Program-made: the position numbers and the translations under genes
Shown here: one piece after another, positions 6,577 to 15,430 of the stretch
Layout of the letters: the number at the start of each line of letters is the position of its first letter
Position numbering within the stretch: position 1 is the first letter of the stretch
Assembly (NCBI GenBank): GCA_964601865.1
Contig: CAZRPI010000017.1
Location: 1 to 37,492, forward strand
Origin: Pseudopelobacter sp964601865
GTDB taxonomy: Bacteria > Desulfobacterota > Desulfuromonadia > Geobacterales > Pseudopelobacteraceae
Length of the DNA stretch: 37,492 bases
Direction of reading: 5' to 3'
Notes under the pieces: model-generated
Seen by the model: the letters and a program-made list of their open reading frames with translations, nothing else
What the model was told of the DNA's origin: nothing
The model's database searches: none

Positions 6577-8412
6577 GTGAGTTCTAAAAAAGACAGACTG
6601 ATAGAAGATGCTCAGCGGTTTGCGCTCAGAGGCCAGTTGGACAAGGCCATCAAGGCCTACGAACAGGTAATCACCCTTGATCCCTCCGCCATAAATCAAC
6701 GCCAGCGCCTGGCCGAGCTTCTGGTCAAGGCCGGCCGTATCGACGGCGCACGGAGTGAATTCGAAGCGATCGGCAGGTATTTTTCCTCCAATGGTTACTA
6801 TCTCAAAGCAATTGCCGTATATAAAAAGCTGCAGGTAATGTTTCCCGATGACATTACGATTTCGCTTTTCCTTGCCGACCTCAACGAAAAACATGGTCTG
6901 GTGGCAAATGCTCTGGTTGAATACAAGCAGGTCTACGATTACTACGAACGGAATGCCGACAGTGAGGAAGCCCTCAAGATCCTCGAAAAGATGCATTTGG
7001 TCGACCAGAAGAACATCGCCATCAAACTGAAGCTCGCCGAGGCATATTTTCAGGCGGACAGGAAAGATGAGTCGTACTCACTCTTCGGCCGTCTGGCTCT
7101 GCTTCTCCAGGAACGCGGAGACTACGCGGGACTGGACAAGCTCCATGCGCGCATACAGCAGCTTTTCTCCGGCAAGTCCGAGTTCATGCTCGAGGTACTG
7201 ACGGAACAGGTTCGCGGGGATACTCCCGGAGCCCTGCAGAACGCGGTAGGCAGCCTCCAGTCGCTGTTGCGGACAAATCCGGAAAACAAGAAGGTGTGGG
7301 ATCTCATTATCGAGGCCTATCAACGTCTTGATCAGCCGGAGCGGGTCAAACTGGCTTACCAGCACTGCATCAAGTTCTTTCCGAACGACCTGTCGGTCCA
7401 GAAGGGGCTAATTGAGTGCCTGATCGCCGATCGGGATCTGGATGGGACACTCAAGCAGCTTGACGTCTATGAGCGGCATTTCGTGGAGAGTTCCGCGTTT
7501 GCCGATCTCCTGAGCATCTATCAAGCGCTCGACAAGGTCGCCCCGATCAACCTCCGCGTGCTGCAGGGGTTGAAGCGGGCGTACGAGTCGATGGGTGACG
7601 GGGAAAATGTCGCGGCAATCGACCACAAGATCCAGTCCCTGCAATCGTTTTCCGAAAAGCGCCCGTCGCAGCCGGATACGCCCATGGACGAATTCGATCT
7701 GGGACGGTTTGAGGAATCCCTGCCTGAAGTTGAACTGTCCCAGCCGGTTGAATGGGAAGGACCCGAATCCCGGGAAGAGTTCTCCGCGGCAGAGGAATCC
7801 GATGTTGCCGCTTTCCTGGAACCCGAAGAAATTGAAATTGAAATTGAGCTTGACGAGGGCGACGCCAGTCCGTTCGCTTCACTCCCCCAGGAAGATACCA
7901 TGGACGGGACATCTGGCGATGCCTGGCTCGAGTCGGTCGATGATGTTTTCGATTCCGCCGCGGCTGCCCGGAGTGTAAAGTTCGGTGACGATGTGGATAT
8001 CTCCGATGCCCAGACGCACTATGACCTCGGAGTCGCCTTCAAGGAAATGGGGCTGCTCGATGAGGCCATCAGCGAGTTCCGTCAGGCGAGCGAGGATGAG
8101 TCGCGGCGCGTGGCCTGCCTTGTTCTGCAGGGCGCCTGCCTTCGCGAAAAGGGTAATCTGGATACGGCCGAAGGTCTGCTGCGTTCCCTGATGAATCCGG
8201 GACTCGGAATTGAGGATGTCTGCTCCATAAAATATGAATTGGCGCTGGTCTGTCAGGATGCCGGCAAGAGCGAGGAGGCCGCCGGTCTGCTGGCCGAAAT
8301 CAGCGCAGCCAACCCGGGGTTCCGCGACGTAAGCGCCCGTCTGGGGTCATCGGGGGATGAGTTGCCCCTTGATTTTTCAGACGAGGAGCTCAAGGGGTTT
8401 GATCTGAAGTAG
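6577..8412 (+). CDS. Tetratricopeptide-repeat protein
   Basis: A 611-residue soluble protein made of TPR-like helical repeats. The first begins KDRLIEDAQRFALRGQLDKAIKAYEQV (about residues 5-31), with further units through about residue 360. A long acidic linker follows (about 370-480, including EEIEIEIELDEGD), then a second TPR block at the C-terminus (THYDLGVAFKEMGLLDEAISEFRQA). No signal peptide is seen. TPR proteins are interaction scaffolds; the partner is unknown. The start chosen is GTG 6577, with AAGGA 10 nt upstream; it places the first repeat right after the N-terminus. The alternative ATG 6535 has no ribosome site. No operon partner is visible: the next gene is convergent. Confidence 0.85.
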   Translation: MSSKKDRLIEDAQRFALRGQLDKAIKAYEQVITLDPSAINQRQRLAELLVKAGRIDGARSEFEAIGRYFSSNGYYLKAIAVYKKLQVMFPDDITISLFLADLNEKHGLVANALVEYKQVYDYYERNADSEEALKILEKMHLVDQKNIAIKLKLAEAYFQADRKDESYSLFGRLALLLQERGDYAGLDKLHARIQQLFSGKSEFMLEVLTEQVRGDTPGALQNAVGSLQSLLRTNPENKKVWDLIIEAYQRLDQPERVKLAYQHCIKFFPNDLSVQKGLIECLIADRDLDGTLKQLDVYERHFVESSAFADLLSIYQALDKVAPINLRVLQGLKRAYESMGDGENVAAIDHKIQSLQSFSEKRPSQPDTPMDEFDLGRFEESLPEVELSQPVEWEGPESREEFSAAEESDVAAFLEPEEIEIEIELDEGDASPFASLPQEDTMDGTSGDAWLESVDDVFDSAAAARSVKFGDDVDISDAQTHYDLGVAFKEMGLLDEAISEFRQASEDESRRVACLVLQGACLREKGNLDTAEGLLRSLMNPGLGIEDVCSIKYELALVCQDAGKSEEAAGLLAEISAANPGFRDVSARLGSSGDELPLDFSDEELKGFDLK

Positions 8413-8524
8413 CGCAAGCCTTCAAAAACCCACCCCCGTAGCAACATTACCTTTGGCAAGTCCCCCATGACATGCCGCTCCCCGGATGTTTCCAGGAATC
8501 GGGACCGGCTATCCCACCCGCTGC

Positions 8525-9187
8525 CTAAGCCTGGTGGTGAGCAACAACGCAATACCACATCTTCCTGATATTGACTATCTCCAGCAGATCGATTCCCATT
8601 GCGTTCCCTGCCTCCAGGCTTGAAAAGAGATCAACTTTTGCATCGGGAAGAGTTGCTATGCGCTGGGACTCGGTGGCCGTCATTTCCAGGTCGAAAGAGC
8701 CGTCATGAAAAAATCCGAGCGGATTGCCGTCTCTGTAAAAAATCAGCGATGATCTGTCATCGGTGTATACGCGCAGACAGCCACTGATCCGCTCCTCTCT
8801 TATTCTCCCCAGCAGTTCCATGATATCAAGAGACTTGAGCTCCTTTCCCCTGTACAGGGGCTTGCTGCGGAGGAACTGGCCGGTTTGGAAACTCAGAGCG
8901 TCGGAAAGTCTGTAGGCGTTCATGGCGCCGCTGTCGGAGGTCAGCATCCGGTCCGCAAGGGCAATCAGCGCGTCAAGGCTCTTGAGGCTAGTTCCGTTGC
9001 GCTCTTCAAAAACGACGGATGTGAGCTTTCCGAATTCGAAAGCCATGAGAGCCGTTGATGCCGAAAAAACAAAGCTTACATAACCGGTGAAGTCCATTGA
9101 ACTCAATTTGCTCAGGATGTCCGGCAACTTCAGTTGAGTGGCCTCTGTATTTTCAAACAGCGGTATACCCCTGGGAAGAAAGAACAT
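8525..9187 (-). CDS. DUF4388-like (PatA N-terminal-like) protein
   Basis: A 220-residue protein. The N-terminal part (MFFLPRGIPLFENTEATQLKLPDILSKL, then FTGYVSFVF, ALMAFEFGKLTSVVFEE) resembles the DUF4388 or PatA-N fold found in two-component and gliding-related proteins. A second similar unit starts near residue 120 (LDIMELLGRIREERISGCLRVYTDDRSSLIFYRDGNPLGFFHDGSF). No catalytic motif is visible, and the function is unknown. The start ATG 9187 is preferred to three upstream in-frame ATG codons because GGAGG lies 5 nt before it. The gene is convergent with the TPR gene and divergent from nadC across about 210 bp in which I see no convincing promoter or gene. Confidence 0.65.
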   Translation of the reverse strand: MFFLPRGIPLFENTEATQLKLPDILSKLSSMDFTGYVSFVFSASTALMAFEFGKLTSVVFEERNGTSLKSLDALIALADRMLTSDSGAMNAYRLSDALSFQTGQFLRSKPLYRGKELKSLDIMELLGRIREERISGCLRVYTDDRSSLIFYRDGNPLGFFHDGSFDLEMTATESQRIATLPDAKVDLFSSLEAGNAMGIDLLEIVNIRKMWYCVVAHHQA

Positions 9188-9396
9188 CGGAGCCTCCATG
9201 CGCAAACATGCCCCATGACGATCCATGATGGGATTTGGTATATTGCGGAACGACTTTACACCACCAGCCCTTTTTGGCAAAGGTCTATTTTCATTATCGA
9301 TGAGCGACGTCTCAATTAAACTGCCGGTTTTGCGGTTGATACCCCCCCTCTCTCTGTGATATACAGGGAATTCATTTCTACCTCAGGCGGATGATC

Positions 9397-10221
9397 ATGC
9401 TGACACTTGACCGAATTATCGATGCTGCCCTGCTGGAAGATATCCATACCGGCGATATCACAACCCGGTCGCTCCTTCTGGGTGACAGAGCAGCGAAGGC
9501 GCGGCTGCTTGCGAAGGAAGATCTTGTCCTTGCCGGTGTTTCCGTTGCCGAGCGGGTTTTCCGTCGGCTCAATCCGGAAACACTTTTCTCCGCCAATTTT
9601 TCCGACGGCTCCCGGGTAGTCAGGGGTGATGTCATCGCAACCGTTCAGGGAGCCGCGGCAGATCTCCTCATGGGTGAACGGGTAGCACTCAATCTGCTGC
9701 AGCGGCTCTCCGGTATTGCAACCATAACCTCCCGGTTCGTGGAGGCGGTTCGTGGCACAAAGGCGCGGATCGTAGATACACGCAAAACAACTCCCGGCCT
9801 GCGGGAACTGGAAAAATACGCGGTCAGGGTGGGTGGGGCCCATAACCATCGTACCGGACTGTACGACGGGGTGCTCATCAAGGAGAATCACATCGCGGCT
9901 GCCGGCGGTATTGCCGAGGCGATCGGACGCGCCAGGGCCCATGTCCCCCATACTTTGAAAATCGAGATTGAAACGGAGAGCCTGGCGCAGGTCGAAGAGG
10001 CGCTGGCTGCCGGCGCCGATGTAATCATGCTGGACAACATGAGCCTGGCCGAAATGCGTTCGGCCGTCGCCATGGTGTCGGGTCGTGTTCCGCTGGAGGC
10101 ATCAGGCGGCGTCAATCTGGATACGGTGCGCGCCATTGCCGAAACAGGCGTGGATATTATTTCAGTCGGCGCCCTTACCCATTCTCCGCAGGCCATGGAT
10201 ATTTCGATGCTGCTTGATTAG
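9397..10221 (+). CDS. nadC: Nicotinate-nucleotide pyrophosphorylase (quinolinate phosphoribosyltransferase)
   Basis: NadC converts quinolinate and PRPP to nicotinate mononucleotide in de novo NAD synthesis. The 274-residue protein shows the diagnostic motifs: EDIHTGDITT near the N-terminus, DTRKTTPGLRELEKYAV, GGAHNHRTGLYDGVLIKENH, and near the C-terminus DVIMLDNMS, LEASGGVN and DIISVGALTHS, which line the TIM-barrel active site. The start is ATG 9397, 6 nt after AGGCGG; the ATG at 9391 abuts that site and is too close. The gene leads the plus-strand series nadC-birA-coaX, all cofactor metabolism. Confidence 0.95.
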   Translation: MLTLDRIIDAALLEDIHTGDITTRSLLLGDRAAKARLLAKEDLVLAGVSVAERVFRRLNPETLFSANFSDGSRVVRGDVIATVQGAAADLLMGERVALNLLQRLSGIATITSRFVEAVRGTKARIVDTRKTTPGLRELEKYAVRVGGAHNHRTGLYDGVLIKENHIAAAGGIAEAIGRARAHVPHTLKIEIETESLAQVEEALAAGADVIMLDNMSLAEMRSAVAMVSGRVPLEASGGVNLDTVRAIAETGVDIISVGALTHSPQAMDISMLLD

Positions 10222-10273
10222 CCCGGATTGTCGCAAGAACCGGGCTGTTTTGTTTTTCAGGGGAGCGGGTATA

Positions 10274-11251
10274 GTGTCCAGTTCATCAAACGCCATACTC
10301 CGTCTGTTCCACGAAAGGGGTGGATTCGTCTCCGGAGAGTCTCTCAGCCGTGAACTGCGGGTCTCCCGCACCGCTGTATGGAAACAGGTCAACGGTTTGC
10401 GCAAACTGGGGTACGTGATCGAGGCCATACCTTCTCGCGGATATTTCCTGAAGTCTTCGCCCGACCTTCTGACCGTGGGGGAAATAACACCCCGTCTGAG
10501 TGCGTCGGTTATCGGCAGACATATCATCTGCCTTGACGAAACGGTTTCGACCAACAGCGATGCTTTCCGACTGGCGGAACAGGGCGCGGACGAGGGGACG
10601 GTCGTACTGGCGGATAGGCAGTGCGGCGGTCGGGGACGTCTGGGCAGGAACTGGCTGTCACCAGCTGGGGTCAATCTCTACTGCTCGGTCATCCTGCGCC
10701 CCCACTGCCTGCCGTACGAGGCGCCGCAGCTGACATTTCTCTCCGCCGTCGCCGTTGCGCTTTCCATAGAACAGAGCACCGGCCTCGTACCTCGGATCAA
10801 GTGGCCCAATGACGTCCTGATTGACGGCAAAAAGGTAGCCGGACTCCTGAACGAATTGAGCGCTGAAACCGATGGCGTCAATTTCGTCGTTCTCGGTATT
10901 GGTGTGAACCTGAATATGAGGGCCGGACAATTCGGGACTGACCTGAGGCATCCCGCCACATCCATCATGATCGAATCGGGCAAGAGGGTGTGCCGTCCCG
11001 ATTTTGCGGCAACGATGTTGAATGAACTGGATCGGCTTTACGCTGAGTTCCGCGTTCACGGTTTCGGGCCGGTACGGGAGGAGTGGCAGAGACGCTGTAA
11101 CGCCCATGGCCGTGAGGTCACGGTCTGCGACGGCGACGCCGAGACCGCGAGGGGGACTTTTGCCGGGATTGATGATTATGGAGCCCTGCTGGTGAGGGGA
11201 TGCGACGGCTCAGTCACCAGAATTCTCAGCGGAGACGTGAGGGTAATGTGA
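10274..11251 (+). CDS. birA: Biotin operon repressor / biotin-protein ligase
   Basis: A 325-residue bifunctional type II BirA. Residues 1-60 form a winged helix-turn-helix (LSRELRVSRTAVWKQVNGLRKLGY) that would bind the biotin operator. The catalytic domain carries the biotinyl-AMP loop GGRGRLGRNW, then KWPNDVLIDGKKVAGLL, and a C-terminal SH3-like domain. It activates biotin with ATP and attaches it to carboxylase carrier lysines. The start is GTG 10274, supported by GGGAG 8 nt upstream; the open frame before it overlaps nadC and is not coding. The coaX start follows the birA stop after 1 nt. Confidence 0.93.
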   Translation: MSSSSNAILRLFHERGGFVSGESLSRELRVSRTAVWKQVNGLRKLGYVIEAIPSRGYFLKSSPDLLTVGEITPRLSASVIGRHIICLDETVSTNSDAFRLAEQGADEGTVVLADRQCGGRGRLGRNWLSPAGVNLYCSVILRPHCLPYEAPQLTFLSAVAVALSIEQSTGLVPRIKWPNDVLIDGKKVAGLLNELSAETDGVNFVVLGIGVNLNMRAGQFGTDLRHPATSIMIESGKRVCRPDFAATMLNELDRLYAEFRVHGFGPVREEWQRRCNAHGREVTVCDGDAETARGTFAGIDDYGALLVRGCDGSVTRILSGDVRVM

Positions 11252-11252
11252 A

Positions 11253-12017
11253 ATGCTTCTGGTAATCGATGTGGGTAACAGCAACATAGTTCTGGGAGTA
11301 TACGATGGTGCCAGGCTTGTCCGGCACTGGCGGGTTTCCACCGACAAGTCGCGCACCTCGGACGAATATGCCATGCTCCTCCACAGCCTTTTCGCTTCGG
11401 CCGGACTTGTTTTCGACACCATCCACGCCGCCATTATCTCGTCGGTTGTGCCGCCGCTGACAGGGGTGATGGAAGCCACATGCCGGGATTTCTTCGGCCT
11501 GACGCCCTACGTGGTCGGTCCGGGCATAAAGACCGGGATGCTGATTCACTACGACAACCCCCGCGAAGTCGGAGCGGATCGCATCGTCAACGCCGTGGCC
11601 GGCTACGAGAAGCACAGATGCTCCCTCATCATCGTCGATTTCGGAACAGCCACGACGTTCGATTACATCAACGGGAAGGGCGAGTACTGTGGCGGCGCCA
11701 TCGCCCCGGGAGTGGCCGTTTCCCTCGAGGCCCTGTTCCTTCGCGCCAGCAAACTCCCCAGGGTTGATATTGCGAAACCGCCTCAGGTTATTGCCAGAAA
11801 TACGGTGAATTCAATGCAGGCCGGAATTTTCTACGGCTATGTCGGACTGGTTGACGAGATCGTCAACCGTATCAAGGCCGAGAGCAGGGACGCCTCCAGG
11901 GTTATTGCAACCGGCGGGCTCGCAAAACTGATTGCCCCCGAATCCCGCACCATTGACGAGGTCGATGATTTGCTGACCTTGGAGGGATTGCGGATACTTT
12001 ACGAAAGGAACCGGTAG
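11253..12017 (+). CDS. coaX: Type III pantothenate kinase
   Basis: A 254-residue type III pantothenate kinase, which phosphorylates pantothenate in the first step of coenzyme A synthesis. It belongs to the ASKHA fold: phosphate loop DVGNSNIVLGVYDG (residues 6-19), PGIKTGM and DNPREVGADRIVNAVAGY in the middle, then IVDFGTATTFD and GGAIAPGV. This form is insensitive to CoA feedback in studied cases and needs a monovalent cation. The ATG follows the birA stop by one nucleotide, so the two are likely co-transcribed; GAGGG inside the end of birA is the probable ribosome site. Confidence 0.95.
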   Translation: MLLVIDVGNSNIVLGVYDGARLVRHWRVSTDKSRTSDEYAMLLHSLFASAGLVFDTIHAAIISSVVPPLTGVMEATCRDFFGLTPYVVGPGIKTGMLIHYDNPREVGADRIVNAVAGYEKHRCSLIIVDFGTATTFDYINGKGEYCGGAIAPGVAVSLEALFLRASKLPRVDIAKPPQVIARNTVNSMQAGIFYGYVGLVDEIVNRIKAESRDASRVIATGGLAKLIAPESRTIDEVDDLLTLEGLRILYERNR

Positions 12018-12129
12018 TTTTTTTCAAGAACGACGTGTGGTCGTGATTGGTCAAGGCGGTTGCGACGGCATGCCGTTCCAGTGGAAGAGTTGTGCACGGG
12101 TTTTATATCTTTCCTAAGGAGGAGTCTTG

Positions 12130-14214
12130 ATGGGACGGTTTGACACGAGCAAAATCCGCAATCTGGGGATCATCGCGCATGGCGGTGCAGGCAAGACCTC
12201 GCTGGCTGAGGCCATTCTTTTCGACTCAAAAATGATCGACCGTTTGGGACGGGTTGCCGACGGTACGGCAACCATGGATTTCGAGCCGGAAGAGGTCAAA
12301 CGCAAGATTTCGATTACGTCGGCGCTTGCCCATTGCGAGTGGAATGGACATTCCATCCATATCGTGGATACGCCCGGTTATGGCAACTTTATCGCGGATA
12401 CCCGCGCCTGCATGCGAGCCCTGGACTGCGCCGTGGTGATTCTTTCCGCCATCTCCGGTGTCAAGGCGCAAACCGAGGAAATCTGGAACTGGGCGAACGA
12501 GTTCGAGATTCCCCGCATCGCTTTTGTCAACAAGATGGACCGTGAACGCGCCAATTTCCTGCGTGCGATTGACGATATGGAGAAAGCCCTGGGCGCGCGC
12601 GGTGTGCCCATCCAGATGCCCATCGGCGCCGAGGAAAATTTCGATGGTGTTATCGATCTGATCTCCATGAAGGCGTACTACTATGCCAAGGATGGTTCGG
12701 GGAGCTTTGAGGCAAGGGAAATCCCGGCGGATTGTGTTGACGAAGCCAATCGTCTGCGTGAACTCATGGTCGAGACCGTGGCGGAAGCCTATGACGCCCT
12801 GACCGAAAAATACCTGGACACCGGGGAACTGACCGAAGAGGAAATCATCGACGGCCTGCGGGTGGGCACTATGCGGAACACCTTCACCGCCGTGCTGTGC
12901 GGTTCGGCCACTGCAAACATCGGCGTGCCCCATCTGCTGGATGCGATCTGCGCCTATCTCCCCTCGCCGCTGGACCGTACCAAGGCGGTGGGAACCAATC
13001 CGAAAACCGGCGATGTCACGGAGCGCGAGGCCAGCGAAGCCGCACCATTCTCCGCCCTGGTCTTCAAAACCACATCGGACCCCTACACGGGCAAAATCAC
13101 CGTAATGCGGGTCTATTCCGGCGTCCTCAACTCCGATTCCACCGTCTATAACTCCTCCAAGGAGGCGGAGGAACGCATCGGACAGCTCTACGTGCTTGAA
13201 GGGAAGAAACAGCATCCCACCAAGCAGGCCGTTGCCGGCGATATCGTGGCCGTGGCCAAGCTGAAAGAAACGGTGACGGGCGATACGCTCTGTGCCGCGG
13301 CGAGCCCGATCGTCTTCGAGCCGGCCAAACAGCTGCTTCCGGTGATCTCTTACGCCATCGAACCCAAGACGAAGGCCGACGAGGACAAGATCCACGGCGC
13401 CCTGCACCGGATGATCGAGGAAGAACCGACCCTGAAATCGCATCGTGACGAAAAAACCCGCGAATTGATCGTTTCCGGCATGGGTCAGGTACATCTGGAA
13501 GTCATCGTGGAGAAACTGAAACGCAAGTTCGGCGTGGATGTCGTCCTCAAGGTCCCGAAGGTTCCGTATCTGGAAACCATCAAGGGGGCGGCCAAGGTAC
13601 AGGGCAAGTACAAGAAGCAGTCCGGCGGCCGCGGCCAGTATGGCGACTGCTGGATTGAAATGGCACCCACCGGCCGAGGCGAAGGGTATGTCTTCGAAGA
13701 CAAGATCGTGGGGGGGGTGATTCCACGCCAGTACATCCCCGCGGTTGACAAGGGTATCAGCGAAGCCGCTCAGGAGGGATTCCTGGCCGGTTATCCGGTT
13801 GTTGATTTCAAGGTGGCGCTTTTCGACGGCTCTTTCCATACCGTGGACTCATCCGAAATGGCCTTCAAGGTGGCTGGTTCCATGGCTTTCAAGAAGGCGA
13901 TGGAGCTCTGCAAGCCGGTTCTGCTCGAGCCGATCATGAATCTCAAGATTACCGTGCCGGATGAAAACATGGGAGACGTGATCGGTGATCTGAACTCACG
14001 CCGCGGCAAGGTCGTGGGAGTGGAACCCAAGGCCAACTCCCAGATCATCCGGGCGGTTGCCCCCATGTCTGAAGTTCTCACCTACTCCAATGACCTGAAA
14101 TCCATGACCAGCGACCGCGGCATGTTCAGTGTTGAGTTTTCCCACTACGAGGATTTGCCCACGCATCTGTCCCAGAAGGTTATCGCGGAAGCGAATGCGG
14201 CGAAGAAAGAATAG
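12130..14214 (+). CDS. Elongation factor G-like GTPase (EF-G2 type)
   Basis: A 694-residue translational GTPase with all EF-G domains. The G domain has P-loop AHGGAGKTSL (residues 18-27), DTPGYGNF instead of the usual DTPGHVDF, and NKMDRERANF. Domain IV carries GGRGQYGDCWIEM and GGVIPRQYIPAVDKG. The DTPGYGNF variant and this overall pattern mark the EF-G2 subgroup, a second EF-G found beside the main factor in many bacteria; its physiological role is uncertain. The gene stands alone, without rpsL, rpsG or tuf neighbours, which agrees with a paralogue. The start ATG 12130 follows a strong AAGGAGGAG site; the adjoining in-frame TTG (12127) is less likely. Confidence 0.9.
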   Translation: MGRFDTSKIRNLGIIAHGGAGKTSLAEAILFDSKMIDRLGRVADGTATMDFEPEEVKRKISITSALAHCEWNGHSIHIVDTPGYGNFIADTRACMRALDCAVVILSAISGVKAQTEEIWNWANEFEIPRIAFVNKMDRERANFLRAIDDMEKALGARGVPIQMPIGAEENFDGVIDLISMKAYYYAKDGSGSFEAREIPADCVDEANRLRELMVETVAEAYDALTEKYLDTGELTEEEIIDGLRVGTMRNTFTAVLCGSATANIGVPHLLDAICAYLPSPLDRTKAVGTNPKTGDVTEREASEAAPFSALVFKTTSDPYTGKITVMRVYSGVLNSDSTVYNSSKEAEERIGQLYVLEGKKQHPTKQAVAGDIVAVAKLKETVTGDTLCAAASPIVFEPAKQLLPVISYAIEPKTKADEDKIHGALHRMIEEEPTLKSHRDEKTRELIVSGMGQVHLEVIVEKLKRKFGVDVVLKVPKVPYLETIKGAAKVQGKYKKQSGGRGQYGDCWIEMAPTGRGEGYVFEDKIVGGVIPRQYIPAVDKGISEAAQEGFLAGYPVVDFKVALFDGSFHTVDSSEMAFKVAGSMAFKKAMELCKPVLLEPIMNLKITVPDENMGDVIGDLNSRRGKVVGVEPKANSQIIRAVAPMSEVLTYSNDLKSMTSDRGMFSVEFSHYEDLPTHLSQKVIAEANAAKKE

Positions 14215-14234
14215 CAGTACTGCAATCCAACAGA

Positions 14235-14273
14235 TTCATGGCACCCGGCCGATCACGGGCCGGGTGCCATGAA
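14235..14273 (+). terminator. Strong hairpin after EF-G2 gene
   Basis: Perfect 16-bp arms, TTCATGGCACCCGGCC (14235-14250) and its reverse complement (14258-14273), around a 7-nt loop, 20 nt after the EF-G2 stop. No U-run follows. It may be a terminator helped by other factors, an RNA 3'-end stabiliser, or a block before the next gene, whose ribosome site begins 10 nt later. Confidence 0.55.
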
Positions 14274-14293
14274 TGAACACATGGAGGTTTCAT

Positions 14294-15424
14294 ATGGGTA
14301 TCCGGCGCGATTCCGACGGTGCATATTGCCCGAGATCATTCTGCCAACGCACTGATGTTCTGTCCGCCTGTTTTCTTGGTCTGTTGCTGATAACGGGAAC
14401 ATGCGCCTGTGATCTGAAAAAAGAGCAGAAGCCTGCCGAACCGCCCGCCCAGCAGGTTCAGAAAATGCCCCTGCCGCAACGCGAACCCCTGCCTCCAGCG
14501 GGCAGCGCGGCGAAGGTCCCGGCTGAAAAAAAGGAAGCCGCCCCGGTTGCCGGTCAGGGGGAAAAAACTGCTCAGACTGCAGCAGCCAACGGAGCCAGAC
14601 CGGCTCCCAAACCCGCGCCACCTGCCGGGCCTCCGTCAGTCAAGCCGGTCCCCAAACCTGCCCCACCGGCCAGGCCTGCCCCAAAACCGGCCGAAGTGAT
14701 GAAGAAGGTCGAAGCACCCGCCAATGGGAAAAAGGCCCTGCCGTTGCGCAACGGTTCAGCCGATCGGAAGCAGGCTCCCGTCGCCAAGGTCGAACCGAAG
14801 GACGCGCGTCAGATGAAGAAGAGCCAGCCGGTTGCCGCCGAGAAGAAAAGCGTTCCCGCGCCTGCAACGGACAAGACCAAAACGGCAGCCAATAAACAGC
14901 AACAGAAGGGAAAGCCGGCCCTCTCCGCCGCGGTGAAAAAAACTCACCACGGGGCCGAAAAGGCATCGACGCGGAACTGGACGGTGGTTACGGGGCCCTA
15001 TCTGCTGGAGGAAGATCTGGCAACCGACCTTGCGAAGGCCGGAAAAGCCGGACTCAACGCGACGGTCCAGCAGGGGAGCCGCAGGAAGGCCGCCATGCAC
15101 CGACTCTTCCTGGGGCAGTTCGATGACCGGGCAGCTGCCCGGGCGGAACTGGAAAGGCTCAACAAGCTCACCTCCGACGGATTTATCATTGATCGTGGCG
15201 GAAAACATGCGGTATACGCAGGTTCGTACCTCCTCGCCAGTCGGGCCCAATCGGAAAAGGAACGTCTGGCTGCCGCCGGTATTGCCCTGACCATCAGTCG
15301 AACCGATGTGGCAATTCCCGCAAAGGTTCTGAATGCCGGCACGTACCGGGACAGGGGTGCCGCCGAAGCCGCGGCGAGGAAGCTGAGGGGCGCCGGAATT
15401 AAGAGTGTTCAGGTAAGGCAGTAG
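14294..15424 (+). CDS. Exported SPOR-domain-like protein with Pro/Ala/Lys-rich linker
   Basis: A 376-residue protein. Residues 19-41 are hydrophobic (DVLSACFLGLLLITGTCACD) and look like a signal peptide or anchor; the cysteines do not make a standard lipobox. Residues 45-235 are low-complexity, rich in proline, alanine and lysine, suited to span the periplasm or peptidoglycan. The C-terminal part holds two SPOR-like units: NWTVVTGPYLLEEDLATDLAKAG through MHRLFLGQFDDRAAARAELERL, and a second ending KVLNAGTYRDRGAAEAAARKLRGAGIKSVQV. SPOR domains bind denuded glycan strands at division sites, so a cell-envelope role is likely. The start ATG 14294 has GGAGG 6 nt upstream; an earlier ATG (14273) lies in the hairpin. 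Confidence 0.75.
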   Translation: MGIRRDSDGAYCPRSFCQRTDVLSACFLGLLLITGTCACDLKKEQKPAEPPAQQVQKMPLPQREPLPPAGSAAKVPAEKKEAAPVAGQGEKTAQTAAANGARPAPKPAPPAGPPSVKPVPKPAPPARPAPKPAEVMKKVEAPANGKKALPLRNGSADRKQAPVAKVEPKDARQMKKSQPVAAEKKSVPAPATDKTKTAANKQQQKGKPALSAAVKKTHHGAEKASTRNWTVVTGPYLLEEDLATDLAKAGKAGLNATVQQGSRRKAAMHRLFLGQFDDRAAARAELERLNKLTSDGFIIDRGGKHAVYAGSYLLASRAQSEKERLAAAGIALTISRTDVAIPAKVLNAGTYRDRGAAEAAARKLRGAGIKSVQVRQ

Positions 15425-15430
15425 GGGTTC

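Noticed and set aside
12226..13839. Long 537-codon open frame antisense to the EF-G2 gene
   Set aside because: It mirrors the codon structure of a clear EF-G2 gene; its translation is rich in His, Gly and Arg with no domain and no ribosome site.
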